From Saprospiraceae bacterium (GTDB taxonomy: Bacteria; Bacteroidota; Bacteroidia; Chitinophagales; Saprospiraceae): DNA of 9,549 nt. The stretch is from assembly GCA_020630045.1 (NCBI GenBank), contig JAHDCE010000093.1:743-10291 (forward strand), written 5' to 3'. The notes under the pieces are model-generated. The model was not told the origin of the DNA and did no database searches. It saw nothing but the letters and a program-made list of their open reading frames with translations. Shown piece after piece: positions 1 through 7,436 of the stretch (the first letter of the stretch is position 1; each line of letters starts with the position of its first letter). The translations under genes were made by a program, and so were the position numbers.

Positions 1-1
1 A

Positions 2-184
2 AAAATTAATTTGAAAGATGGTTTCTACATTGAAATCAAGTCTCATTTAGCGAATCACCAATCACCGATTTTAGTCAGACGCGAGTCTAAAAAAGATGTG
101 GATCTTGCAATTAAACAATATTCCACGACCAAAAGCGTCCGCTATTACGGAGAAATCAAAAATCAAAAATTGGTGGAATCGTAG
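2..184 (+). CDS. 3' end of an unrecognised protein gene (partial)
   Basis: An open frame enters from the left edge of the window and ends at a TAG at 182-184, giving the last 60 residues of a protein that finishes with NQKLVES. The visible part is basic and polar (RRESKKD, IKQYSTTKSVRYYGEIKNQ), with no membrane segment and no motif I recognise. The frame is open to the window edge, and a strong terminator-like hairpin follows 55 bases later, which is the layout expected at the end of a transcription unit. It converges on the histidine kinase gene. I cannot assign a function. It could also be a short chance frame, but the terminator placement argues for a real gene end. Confidence 0.6.
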   Translation, partial: KINLKDGFYIEIKSHLANHQSPILVRRESKKDVDLAIKQYSTTKSVRYYGEIKNQKLVES

Positions 185-239
185 ACGTCTCATTAATTTA
201 AGTTGTTAAAAGGCAAAATTTGTCTTTTGGTAATTATCA

Positions 240-269
240 AAAATGCGCTGAGTAACCTCAGCGCATTTT
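240..269. terminator. Bidirectional intrinsic terminator between convergent genes
   Basis: AAAATGCGCTGAG (240-252) and CTCAGCGCATTTT (257-269) form a perfect 13-bp stem closed by a 4-base loop (TAAC). T residues end the stem on the plus strand, and a run of five T follows on the minus strand (AAAAA at 239-243). It lies between the plus-strand gene ending at 184 and the minus-strand kinase ending at 359, so it can end transcripts from both sides. The T run is better in the minus direction. Confidence 0.85.
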
Positions 270-358
270 AAGTTTATAACCTTGACTCAGCTCGACTTTA
301 CCATTAGATGTTATCACGAAAAAATCATGTCAACATCATTTCAATCAACTATAAGCTG

Positions 359-3300
359 TTATTCTTTATCATCCAAAAACTCCCATCCCACTTTTCCAGG
401 ACTTGAAACCGGAAGATCCACAAAGAAAGAGGTTCCCACATCAGGGGTAGATTCAAAATAAATATCCCCTCCAAGTGCCTCAATGATGCTTTTTGAAATC
501 GCTAGCCCCAGACCGGTACCGGAAGACTTCGTTGTGAAATTCGGAACAAATACAAAATCCTTTTTGTCCTTTCCTATACCACTTCCATTGTCTTTTACTT
601 CCAATTGAACCCAATCTCCACTTTTGGCTCTGACAGATACATCTATTTTCCCTCTTCTTCCTTCCGGAATGGCTTGTTGTGCATTTTGAATTAGGTTATT
701 GAATACACGCATCAACTGGTTCTTATCCGCAAATACATAAAATTCGCCCGGATCCTCCTTGAATGCCATATCGATATCATCGCGTTCCGAGAACAAATTA
801 AACACGGATTCCGCTAGATCATTTACTACAAAATGCTCATTCTCCGCCCTTGGCATTTTGGCGAAGTTGGAGAACTCCGTCGCAATCTGGGACAGGTTAT
901 CTATTTGTTCGATTAAAGTCTTGGACACTCGCTTCAACATGCTTTCAATCTGCGAAGGATCGCTCCTATAAGCATGCTCCAGATATTGAATACTCAACTT
1001 CATCGGCGTCAAAGGATTTTTAATCTCGTGGGCGACCTGCTTTGCCATCTCCCGCCAAGCACTTTCACGTTCGGACTGGGCCAGTAACTTCGCCGAATCA
1101 TCAATCTTTCGAATCATCTTATTGTACTCGCCAATCAAGGCGCCCAACTCATCTTTACTGTTCCAGTCCAACTCTTCATTCCTTTTTCCGAGTTTAACCT
1201 GTTTCAGTTTTTCTCCGATGACGGATATCGGTCGCGTAATGGAGTTCGCGACCGCGATTGCAATCGCACCCGCTAGCAATAACAGGAATACATATACATT
1301 CAACAAGGCACTAATCGACTCGGAAGTATCAGATTTCAATTTAATCTGCTTGTCATAGTAAGGCATCCCGATAAAGGCCAACAAGTCACCATTGTTATTC
1401 TCTAGTCGCTCGTATTGGGCATCATATGACAGCTCCCCGATTTGTTCGGATTGTTTGGATATATCCTTTTCCAAATACACCAAATCATGAAACGCCTTGG
1501 CATTCATAATCGGAGCCACCAATCCTTTTGAAAAGATATCTTGCATCGAAGACGAAATCAAACGACCGTTCTTATCATACAGGTTGATATCCATCCTATG
1601 GATTTCCGAAAGCGGCTTGGTGATTTCTGAAATATTACCACTCGCCTCCTGCGAATAACCGATTTCCAACAGTTCAATATCACGTTTCGCATTTCCGGTA
1701 ATGGACGTGGCCTTCCTTTCCAATCGTTTTTCATGGTATTCGATATTCGCACGATTCGAACGGAATATCGTGACCAAACCAATGACCAAAAACGATAAGA
1801 TAATGACGGCAATTACCGAAATCTGAATTTTGTTTTTCAGGGAAGGAGTAGGAGAAAATCCAATCGTAAATTTACTAGGAATCACCTGTACCAGCGCATT
1901 GATCAAAGCCAATAAGCTCAGCAATATGACCATAATGGTAAACAGGTAGGAGAATAAGGAAATGAACTTATAGAATAAGTGCGACCGCTCCTTGTTCAGA
2001 ATAACCACCGTACCATTTTTCGCATGATATATCATGTGGGATTTATCAGACAGGTTTTCAAACTCTTCTTCGCCTTTCGGCGGAATTTTTGTTTCGTCAA
2101 TGACAAGAGGGTACTGATCTTTTCCTTCCTGTTGAACCAATTTCCCTTCGCGATAAACCGCTCGGTCATAATCGGCCAATCCACGCAAACTCCTCGAATC
2201 TTCATTAATGAACAACTCCGTATAAACCTTCGCCTTTCGACCGGCAACCCTCATGAATTCCAAAACGATATAACGCCCATTAGACTCCATCCGTAGATTT
2301 GGAATCTGAAGGAAGTAACTTCCAAGTCCATCTCCTTCCTGCAAAAAGCGGAGGTTCTTATGAATACTCGCATCGGAAGTTTCGAATAAATTATCAATTT
2401 TCCGGATACTCGATGTTTGCATCGAATCCGGCTCCATGATCCATATCTCCGGCTTGTATGAATAGTACAACAAGTTCACCGTATGATTTCGCTCCAGTAC
2501 CTTTTTCACCCTGTTCACCGGACTATCATTGGCCAACAAGTTGCTGATCTCTCCATCTCCTGCAATTCGGCGACCCAACTCGACCAAATCGTTTTCTATT
2601 TCTTCATCCCGGTCTAAAGAAAGGAATTTGGCGTATTCCAATCTTTGACCTTGTTCCTTCATCCCATTATATATATGCAAGAACGCGGAAGAAAATCCGG
2701 AGAAAATCACCAACCAAATTACTAGCCAGATAAAACTTCCGGAATCTGCCTCGACAAACAAATCGAAAGAAACGATATAAATAATGGAGAAAAACAACAA
2801 AAGCACCAATAAGATCAATGGCATTTCCATCTGGAAGAGGTAGGCCAAAGAAAACATGATCAGTACCGCGACACTCATCCCCATCAACCGGCGATACAGC
2901 GGTAATTCCAACTGTTGGATCAGCAATGTAACCCTATGCGTCACCAAAAACAGAACCAGCATGAAAAACAATACACCGATAATGGCCAGGAAACTCCCTT
3001 CGCTCAAATTGGTGATATTTTCAAAATCGAAAGGAATATCAGTTCCCAATACCAAGCCCTTCAAAATCATCGTAACTAATAGGATACCAATAATAATGGC
3101 ACAATATGCCCCTATAAGTCCGGCGAACTTGACTTTCGAATCAAGGTTCGGCTTAAATTTGATTTTGAACTCTTGGTGAAAAAATATAGCGGCCCACAAT
3201 ACCAGCGAAGCCGTTATCAACATATTCCCCATGGAAGATTCATAATACCCTCCCATATAATCATTCGAAAAATAGGGTATGGCAGAAAACCGCTCACTGA

Positions 3301-4126
3301 ATCCCAAAAAGTACATGACGGTTCTCAAAAAGAGCATGAAACCAACCACTAACAAAACGCCCATCCAAGGAGCTCGCTCCCTAGACAACCACCTTGCATA
3401 TCTGGTTAGATATAGTGTAAATCCGATAAATGCGACCAAGTACAACCCGAATATCGCATAAACCCATTCCAATCGTTCCAAAGCAACCGGAGTCGCCAAA
3501 TGGGCAATGGCATCTCCATCCTTATTCCGAATTTCAGAACTCCCCTCTCCGGAAGTTTTCCATATCTCAATCGTATTGGGAATTTCTAACGGCCCCCACC
3601 ACTGGTACCATTTTTTCTTACGATACTTATCCACCGCAAAAATGGACTTCAAATAAACATTAGAGATATTATATTCATATTTCAATGGAATGAAATAAAA
3701 CAATTCATATCCCGGCTCGAATTCCAATGAATTGAAATAATGTTGACCATTGGGAAGTTTCATCAAATGCAATTCGGCATCCCGATAATATTTGATTTCA
3801 TCATATTCTACGGCAACCCGGGTATCATTCCAAAACAAAAGGGAGTCCCCCTTATAAACCATCAAAGAATAATCAGTGTGGAACAACCACTCATAGGGCA
3901 TCCACATCCTACCCCCTTGGGTAACATTTTCCAAGAATACGGATTCACCGCCACTCTTATCCACTAGCGACAAGATTTCATTTTCCTGACTGTGAATATA
4001 TTTTTCCAAGGTATTCCGATAATCCGTCACCCTCTTGGATGGGCGTTCGATAAAGTCGGTGATAATTGCTAGTGTCAAAAAACACAAACTGAATATCAAC
4101 AACCATTTACTATTCTTTCTTTCCAT
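359..4126 (-). CDS. Large 12-helix membrane sensor histidine kinase, NtrY-like core
   Basis: A 1255-residue protein that should sense a signal at the cell envelope, autophosphorylate on histidine and pass phosphate to a response regulator that is not in this window. Hydrophobic segments lie near residues 8-24, 221-241, 253-275, 302-317, 334-356, 376-398, 414-432, 435-457, 465-485, 719-748, 767-787 and 938-961. Basic loops place three large regions outside the membrane (25-220, 486-718, 788-937); the last looks Cache- or PAS-like (DKNGRLISSS). Then come HAMP (about 960-1012), the H-box VAHEIKNPLTPMKLS with His1033, the N-box NNLIQNAQQAI (1143-1153), G1 DNGSGIG (1179-1185), an F-box region (FVPNFTTK) and G2 GTGLGLAISK (1203-1212). 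The kinase domain is intact and resembles NtrY-type sensors. I chose the ATG at 4124-4126 because AAAGGA precedes it and a membrane helix follows at once; an in-frame TTG 16 codons upstream (4174) is possible but weaker. The ligand and partner are unknown. Confidence 0.9.
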   Translation of the reverse strand: MERKNSKWLLIFSLCFLTLAIITDFIERPSKRVTDYRNTLEKYIHSQENEILSLVDKSGGESVFLENVTQGGRMWMPYEWLFHTDYSLMVYKGDSLLFWNDTRVAVEYDEIKYYRDAELHLMKLPNGQHYFNSLEFEPGYELFYFIPLKYEYNISNVYLKSIFAVDKYRKKKWYQWWGPLEIPNTIEIWKTSGEGSSEIRNKDGDAIAHLATPVALERLEWVYAIFGLYLVAFIGFTLYLTRYARWLSRERAPWMGVLLVVGFMLFLRTVMYFLGFSERFSAIPYFSNDYMGGYYESSMGNMLITASLVLWAAIFFHQEFKIKFKPNLDSKVKFAGLIGAYCAIIIGILLVTMILKGLVLGTDIPFDFENITNLSEGSFLAIIGVLFFMLVLFLVTHRVTLLIQQLELPLYRRLMGMSVAVLIMFSLAYLFQMEMPLILLVLLLFFSIIYIVSFDLFVEADSGSFIWLVIWLVIFSGFSSAFLHIYNGMKEQGQRLEYAKFLSLDRDEEIENDLVELGRRIAGDGEISNLLANDSPVNRVKKVLERNHTVNLLYYSYKPEIWIMEPDSMQTSSIRKIDNLFETSDASIHKNLRFLQEGDGLGSYFLQIPNLRMESNGRYIVLEFMRVAGRKAKVYTELFINEDSRSLRGLADYDRAVYREGKLVQQEGKDQYPLVIDETKIPPKGEEEFENLSDKSHMIYHAKNGTVVILNKERSHLFYKFISLFSYLFTIMVILLSLLALINALVQVIPSKFTIGFSPTPSLKNKIQISVIAVIILSFLVIGLVTIFRSNRANIEYHEKRLERKATSITGNAKRDIELLEIGYSQEASGNISEITKPLSEIHRMDINLYDKNGRLISSSMQDIFSKGLVAPIMNAKAFHDLVYLEKDISKQSEQIGELSYDAQYERLENNNGDLLAFIGMPYYDKQIKLKSDTSESISALLNVYVFLLLLAGAIAIAVANSITRPISVIGEKLKQVKLGKRNEELDWNSKDELGALIGEYNKMIRKIDDSAKLLAQSERESAWREMAKQVAHEIKNPLTPMKLSIQYLEHAYRSDPSQIESMLKRVSKTLIEQIDNLSQIATEFSNFAKMPRAENEHFVVNDLAESVFNLFSERDDIDMAFKEDPGEFYVFADKNQLMRVFNNLIQNAQQAIPEGRRGKIDVSVRAKSGDWVQLEVKDNGSGIGKDKKDFVFVPNFTTKSSGTGLGLAISKSIIEALGGDIYFESTPDVGTSFFVDLPVSSPGKVGWEFLDDKE

Positions 4127-4218
4127 AAGTCCTTTGGCAAGTCTATCGGGGCGAAGGGTACATATTAATGACAAATACCACGTATCAAATTTTGAACCGG
4201 TTATTAATACATGGCTAA

Positions 4219-4226
4219 CAAATCTA
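4219..4226 (-). promoter_or_regulatory. Candidate -7 box for the histidine kinase gene
   Basis: Read on the minus strand, this is TAGATTTG, an exact match to the Bacteroidota -7 consensus TAnnTTTG, about 93 bases upstream of the kinase ATG. The nearest TTG that could serve as the -33 element (plus-strand CAA at 4239-4241) is only 12 bases away, short of the usual 17-20, so the upstream half is not supported. It is a weak call from one box. Confidence 0.3.
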
Positions 4227-4294
4227 ATATATAAAACCCAATCTACGGCCTAAGCCCCTCTTACCCTGCATAAAAAAAAGAAAAACTTGCCATC

Positions 4295-4325
4295 TTGTTT
4301 ATTCCGGGTAGTTTATATACCTTGC
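4295..4325 (+). promoter_or_regulatory. Candidate promoter of the aromatic operon
   Basis: TTG at 4295-4297 is followed after 20 bases by TACCTTGC (4318-4325), a partial match to the Bacteroidota pattern TTG, spacer, TAnnTTTG. A start about 5-8 bases downstream would fall near 4330, leaving a short untranslated stretch before the leader peptide ATG at 4344. The position suits the attenuator; the -7 match is imperfect, so the exact start is inferred. Confidence 0.35.
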
Positions 4326-4343
4326 GAACAACAATAATTCAAT

Positions 4344-4400
4344 ATGATTTATTTTTTCGTTCCTACCTATTGCTTCTTCTATTCTCCGTTGGAGATATAG
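4344..4400 (+). CDS. Phe/Tyr-rich attenuation leader peptide
   Basis: An 18-codon frame from ATG (4344) to TAG (4398-4400) encodes MIYFFVPTYCFFYSPLEI. Four Phe and three Tyr make up 7 of 18 residues, in two clusters: codons 3-5 (Tyr-Phe-Phe) and codons 9-13 (Tyr-Cys-Phe-Phe-Tyr). It contains no Trp. It lies in the leader of an operon making Phe and Tyr and is followed by alternative RNA structures and a terminator, as in pheL and other amino acid leaders. The peptide itself probably has no function; its translation speed reports Phe-tRNA and Tyr-tRNA charging. There is no Shine-Dalgarno sequence, only an A-rich stretch before the ATG, which is normal in Bacteroidota. The stop codon overlaps the antiterminator strand, as the mechanism requires. 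Confidence 0.85.
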   Translation: MIYFFVPTYCFFYSPLEI

Positions 4401-4467
4401 GAACTTTCTACTAGGTATGTAACTGACAAAAGGAGTTCCTCGACACAGGAACTCCTTTTGTTTTTCC
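4359..4467 (+). promoter_or_regulatory. Ribosome-mediated transcription attenuator of the Phe/Tyr operon
   Basis: Four strands of a classical attenuator can be read directly. Strand 1, GTTCCTA (4359-4365, inside the leader peptide), pairs with TAGGAAC (4398-4404). Strand 2, AGGAACTTT (4399-4407), pairs instead with GGAGTTCCT (4432-4440), nine pairs including two G-U. Strand 3 (4426-4440) pairs with strand 4 (4447-4461) to form the terminator. A small hairpin, TCTCC-GTT-GGAGA (4383-4395), sits inside the 1:2 structure. If a ribosome stalls at Phe or Tyr codons up to codon 13 (4380-4382), it covers strand 1 but leaves strand 2 free, so 2:3 forms and transcription continues. If it reaches the stop at 4398-4400, it covers strand 2 and the terminator forms. 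The pairing is seen; the regulatory behaviour is inferred from known attenuators. Confidence 0.82.
4426..4465 (+). terminator. Leader terminator (attenuator strands 3 and 4)
   Basis: ACAAAAGGAGTTCCT (4426-4440) and AGGAACTCCTTTTGT (4447-4461) form a perfect 15-bp stem with loop CGACAC, followed by TTTT (4462-4465). This is a strong intrinsic terminator. It sits between the leader peptide and the first structural gene, with no other upstream gene on this strand to terminate, so its job is premature termination of the operon. The terminated leader RNA would be roughly 135 nt if transcription starts near 4330. Confidence 0.92.
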
Positions 4468-4468
4468 T

Positions 4469-4480
4469 CCCCTTAAGGGG
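4469..4480. repeat. 12-bp perfect palindrome CCCCTTAAGGGG before the dehydratase start
   Basis: CCCCTTAAGGGG is self-complementary and lies just after the attenuator terminator, 20 bases upstream of the ATG at 4501. Flanking bases allow an alternative hairpin, TTTTCC (4462-4467) with GGAAAA (4479-4484). It might bind a protein dimer or fold in the readthrough transcript near the initiation site; it may also be chance. Confidence 0.4.
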
Positions 4481-4500
4481 AAAATTGAATACGTCATTTT

Positions 4501-5364
4501 ATGGAATCAACGGCACAAACGAATAACGACTCCGCATCCGTAGTCATCCAAGGTTACCGAGGAGCTTTTCACGAAATCGCGGCACGGAGCGCATTTCCCG
4601 GAAGGGAATTAAATATCATCCCGGCACACACCTTCGACGAACTGGTTGACTGTGTGGAGGATGGAAAAAAGGCGGATTTCGGCCTGATGGCGATTGAGAA
4701 CACCCTAGGAGGAAGTATCATGAGGAATTATAGATTGCTCTCGGATTCTGATGTCAGCATCACAGGTGAAATCTATCTTCGGATCAAACAAAATTTAATG
4801 GTCGTTCCCGGTACGCGGTTAGAAGACCTGAACGAAGTCCAATCGCACCCGATGGCCATTGCCCAATGCCGAAAATTCTTCAGGGATTATCCGCATATAC
4901 GGCTCGTAGAAGCCGCTGACACTGCACTCAGTGCCAAACATATCAAAGAAAAAAAACTGACCGATGTCGGGGCAATCGCCAGCAGCCTCGCAGCGGATTT
5001 ATACGGCCTCGACATATTAGCCGAAGGAATAGAGACACACAAAAAGAACCATACCCGGTTTCTCGTTCTCCACAAGGAGACACCAAGTCGGCAATCCCGT
5101 CCGGGCGATAAAGTGTCTGTATGTTTCGCCACTCGGCACGAGGTCGGAAGCCTGCATTCCGTATTGGCGGTACTAGGAGCCTATGGTGCCAATCTGACAA
5201 AAATCCAATCCACCCCCATTATCGGAAAACCGTGGGAATATTTGTTTTATGTGGACTTTATCAGCAGCGACTTGGGCTGCCAATCGGCCATTGACGCGAT
5301 TCAACCCATCACTACTTATTTTAAAATCCTAGGCATTTACCCACAAGGAAAACATTTCGAATGA
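4501..5364 (+). CDS. pheA: Prephenate dehydratase with C-terminal ACT domain
   Basis: A cytoplasmic enzyme that decarboxylates and dehydrates prephenate to phenylpyruvate, the committed step to phenylalanine. The 287-residue length fits a stand-alone dehydratase without a fused chorismate mutase; that activity is supplied by the last gene of the operon. The catalytic domain covers about residues 14-195, starting with VVIQGYRGAFHEIAA and ending with the signature Thr185-Arg186-Phe187 in NHTRFLVL. An ACT domain follows (about 204-287), with GSLHSVL at 216-222 in the place of the GALV motif and QSTP at 236-239 where many homologues have ESRP; this region normally binds Phe for feedback inhibition. 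The ATG at 4501 is preceded by no Shine-Dalgarno sequence. The gene follows the Phe/Tyr attenuator and overlaps the next gene by ATGA. Confidence 0.95.
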   Translation: MESTAQTNNDSASVVIQGYRGAFHEIAARSAFPGRELNIIPAHTFDELVDCVEDGKKADFGLMAIENTLGGSIMRNYRLLSDSDVSITGEIYLRIKQNLMVVPGTRLEDLNEVQSHPMAIAQCRKFFRDYPHIRLVEAADTALSAKHIKEKKLTDVGAIASSLAADLYGLDILAEGIETHKKNHTRFLVLHKETPSRQSRPGDKVSVCFATRHEVGSLHSVLAVLGAYGANLTKIQSTPIIGKPWEYLFYVDFISSDLGCQSAIDAIQPITTYFKILGIYPQGKHFE

Positions 5365-6545
5365 TACGACCATCAAAAAGGCTTGGCGAAGTCAAGGAAT
5401 ATTATTTCTCGACCAAATTGAGGGAAATCGCCTCCCTCAATGCACAAGGAAAAGACATCATCAACTTAGGTATCGGCAGTCCTGATATTCCCCCTCCACA
5501 AGAAGTGATAGAAGAGCTTCGTTTAGCGGCAAGCCAACCTGGCAATCATGCCTATCAAAGCTATAAAGGCCTTCCGGAATTACGCTCGGCTTTCGCCGAA
5601 TGGTATCATACCTGGTTCGATGTCGAATTGGACGCTGATAGCGAAGTCTTACCACTTATCGGATCAAAAGAAGGCATCATGCACATTAGCATGAGCTTCT
5701 TGGATGCAGGAGATGAAGTCCTGGTGCCCAATCCCGGATACCCGGCCTATTCCGCGGTTACCCGTTTGGCAGGAGCCGTGGTTCGCAACTATGACTTGAC
5801 CGCCGACCGCAACTGGCTCCCCGATTTGGACGCCTTAGAAAAAGAAAATTTGACGAAAGTCAAAATCATGTGGGTCAACTATCCACATATGCCGACCGGT
5901 TCGCGTGCTGACAATCATTTTTTCAAACGTCTCGTCGCATTCGGACAAAAGCATAGCATTTTGATTTGTAACGACAATCCTTATGCTTTTATCCTCCATC
6001 CGGAGCGTTGTTCCATCCTATCCATACCCGGTGCCAAAGAGACAGCTCTCGAACTCAATTCTTTGAGCAAAGCCCAAAACATGGCCGGTTGGCGGGTCGG
6101 TATGGTAGCGGGCAAAGAAGAATATATCAACACCATTCTCCGCTTCAAATCCAATATGGATTCAGGCATGTTCAAGCCCGTACAATTGGCTGCCGTCAAA
6201 GCATTGCGCCTAGGAAGTGAATGGTACGACTCCCTGAACCAAACCTATCGTGATCGTCGTAAAATCGTTTATCGAATTCTGGACGTTTTAAATTGCGAGT
6301 ACGATCCATCGCATGGTGGCTTATTTGTATGGGCCTCCATTCCGGAAGGGATACAAGATGGATTCGAATTGGCGGACCGGGTGTTGTATGATGCCAATGT
6401 CTTCATCACTCCGGGTGGCATATTCGGATCTAACGGAACATCGTATATACGGATTTCACTTTGCAATACACTAGACATTCTTGAATCCGCCTTACGGCGA
6501 ATTGAAAACGCCGATATTTTCTCAACTTCAAATCAGAAAGTATGA
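5361..6545 (+). CDS. PLP-dependent class I/II aminotransferase, probably aromatic
   Basis: A 394-residue fold-type I aminotransferase. Visible residues are the NYPHMPTG segment (173-180; the usual form is NPNNPTG), Asp205 and Tyr208 in NDNPYAF (contacts to the cofactor ring), the Schiff-base Lys237 in SLSKAQNMAGWRVG with Arg245 for the phosphate, and Arg364 in SYIRISLC for the substrate carboxylate. All the residues expected for activity are present. The sequence resembles the broad AspC / LL-diaminopimelate aminotransferase group, so homology alone does not give the substrate. Its position between the dehydratase and the dehydrogenase, with ATGA overlaps on both sides, suggests transamination of phenylpyruvate and 4-hydroxyphenylpyruvate. 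Acting on prephenate to give arogenate is the alternative. The start is fixed by the ATGA overlap at 5361. Confidence 0.9.
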   Translation: MIRPSKRLGEVKEYYFSTKLREIASLNAQGKDIINLGIGSPDIPPPQEVIEELRLAASQPGNHAYQSYKGLPELRSAFAEWYHTWFDVELDADSEVLPLIGSKEGIMHISMSFLDAGDEVLVPNPGYPAYSAVTRLAGAVVRNYDLTADRNWLPDLDALEKENLTKVKIMWVNYPHMPTGSRADNHFFKRLVAFGQKHSILICNDNPYAFILHPERCSILSIPGAKETALELNSLSKAQNMAGWRVGMVAGKEEYINTILRFKSNMDSGMFKPVQLAAVKALRLGSEWYDSLNQTYRDRRKIVYRILDVLNCEYDPSHGGLFVWASIPEGIQDGFELADRVLYDANVFITPGGIFGSNGTSYIRISLCNTLDILESALRRIENADIFSTSNQKV

Positions 6546-7381
6546 CTGTCTCAATCGTCGGAATCGGTTTGATTGGCGGATCACTCGCCATCACCCTTAA
6601 GGAAAACGGTTTTGCCGACAAGATTATCGGCGTGGATATTTCGTCGGAAAATATAGATAAGGCATATCGCCGTAGACTCATCGACGAAGACATGAGCCTA
6701 GAAGATGCAATCAAAGCTTCTGATATCATTGTCCTATCCACTCCGGTCAATGCCATGATGTCTCTACTTCCTCATGTTTTAAATCAAGTAGACAAACAGG
6801 TGGTCATCGACATGGGCTCCACTAAAGAAAAATTGTTGGATGTAGTAAAGGAGCATCCCCAAAGAGGGCGTTATGTCAGTGCGCATCCGATGGCCGGAAC
6901 CGAATATTCAGGCCCGGAAGCGGCGATTCCCAATTTGTTTGACAACAAATGCAGTGTCATCTGCGACCAAGAAGATAGTGACGAGGACGCGTTGAAAATC
7001 GCTTTGTCCCTGTTCGAATCAATACCGATGAGTATCCTTTATCTCGATGCGAAATCGCATGATGTCCACACGGCTTATATTTCGCATATTTCGCACATCA
7101 GTTCATTTGCTTTGGCCTTGACCGTCTTGGCCAAGGAGCAGGACGAAACCCGAATATTCGATTTGGCGAGCAGCGGATTCGGTTCTACCGTTCGTCTTGC
7201 TAAAAGTTCTCCGGACATGTGGGTTCCGATTTTTAAACAAAATCGGGACAATGTGTTAGATGTATTGGATGAACACATCAATCAATTGGCGCGTTTCCGG
7301 AGCATACTCATTAAAAAAGACTACGATACGTTTTACAAATTAATTCAAGAATCCAATCAAATTAGAAAAATTATTTCCTAG
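6542..7381 (+). CDS. tyrA: Prephenate dehydrogenase (NAD-dependent TyrA), core domains only
   Basis: Oxidatively decarboxylates prephenate to 4-hydroxyphenylpyruvate in tyrosine synthesis. The N-terminal Rossmann fold begins at once with VSIVGIGLIGGS (glycines 7, 9, 12, 13), and Asp32 ends the second strand (GVDIS), which favours NAD over NADP. The catalytic histidine is His115 in SAHPMAGTE. The helical C-terminal part contains AYISHISHISS and DLASSGFGSTVRLAKSSPDMW, both typical of the family. At 279 residues there is no ACT or other regulatory domain and no fused chorismate mutase. Specificity for arogenate instead of prephenate cannot be excluded by eye. The start is set by the ATGA overlap with the aminotransferase. 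A 55-base gap separates it from the next gene. Confidence 0.94.
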   Translation: MTVSIVGIGLIGGSLAITLKENGFADKIIGVDISSENIDKAYRRRLIDEDMSLEDAIKASDIIVLSTPVNAMMSLLPHVLNQVDKQVVIDMGSTKEKLLDVVKEHPQRGRYVSAHPMAGTEYSGPEAAIPNLFDNKCSVICDQEDSDEDALKIALSLFESIPMSILYLDAKSHDVHTAYISHISHISSFALALTVLAKEQDETRIFDLASSGFGSTVRLAKSSPDMWVPIFKQNRDNVLDVLDEHINQLARFRSILIKKDYDTFYKLIQESNQIRKIIS

Positions 7382-7436
7382 GGAATCATTTTATAAAATT
7401 CACAACTTGCAACAGCAAAATCATAAAGTCATCAAT

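Noticed and set aside
208..228. Weak hairpin AAAAGGCA / TGTCTTTT just after the first partial gene
   Set aside because: It needs a G-T pair and is mostly A-T; the nearby perfect 13-bp stem at 240-269 is a far better terminator.
4127..4174. TTG start adding 16 residues to the histidine kinase
   Set aside because: The ATG at 4126 has AAAGGA upstream and leads directly into the first membrane helix.
4195..4202. Palindrome AACCGGTT in the divergent intergenic region
   Set aside because: Eight bases only, single copy, no matching half-sites around it; chance is likely.
7407..7436. TTG start adding 10 residues to the DAHP synthase-mutase
   Set aside because: The extra residues (MQQQNHKVIN) are low in information, and the ATG at 7437 gives the usual N-terminus for the family.
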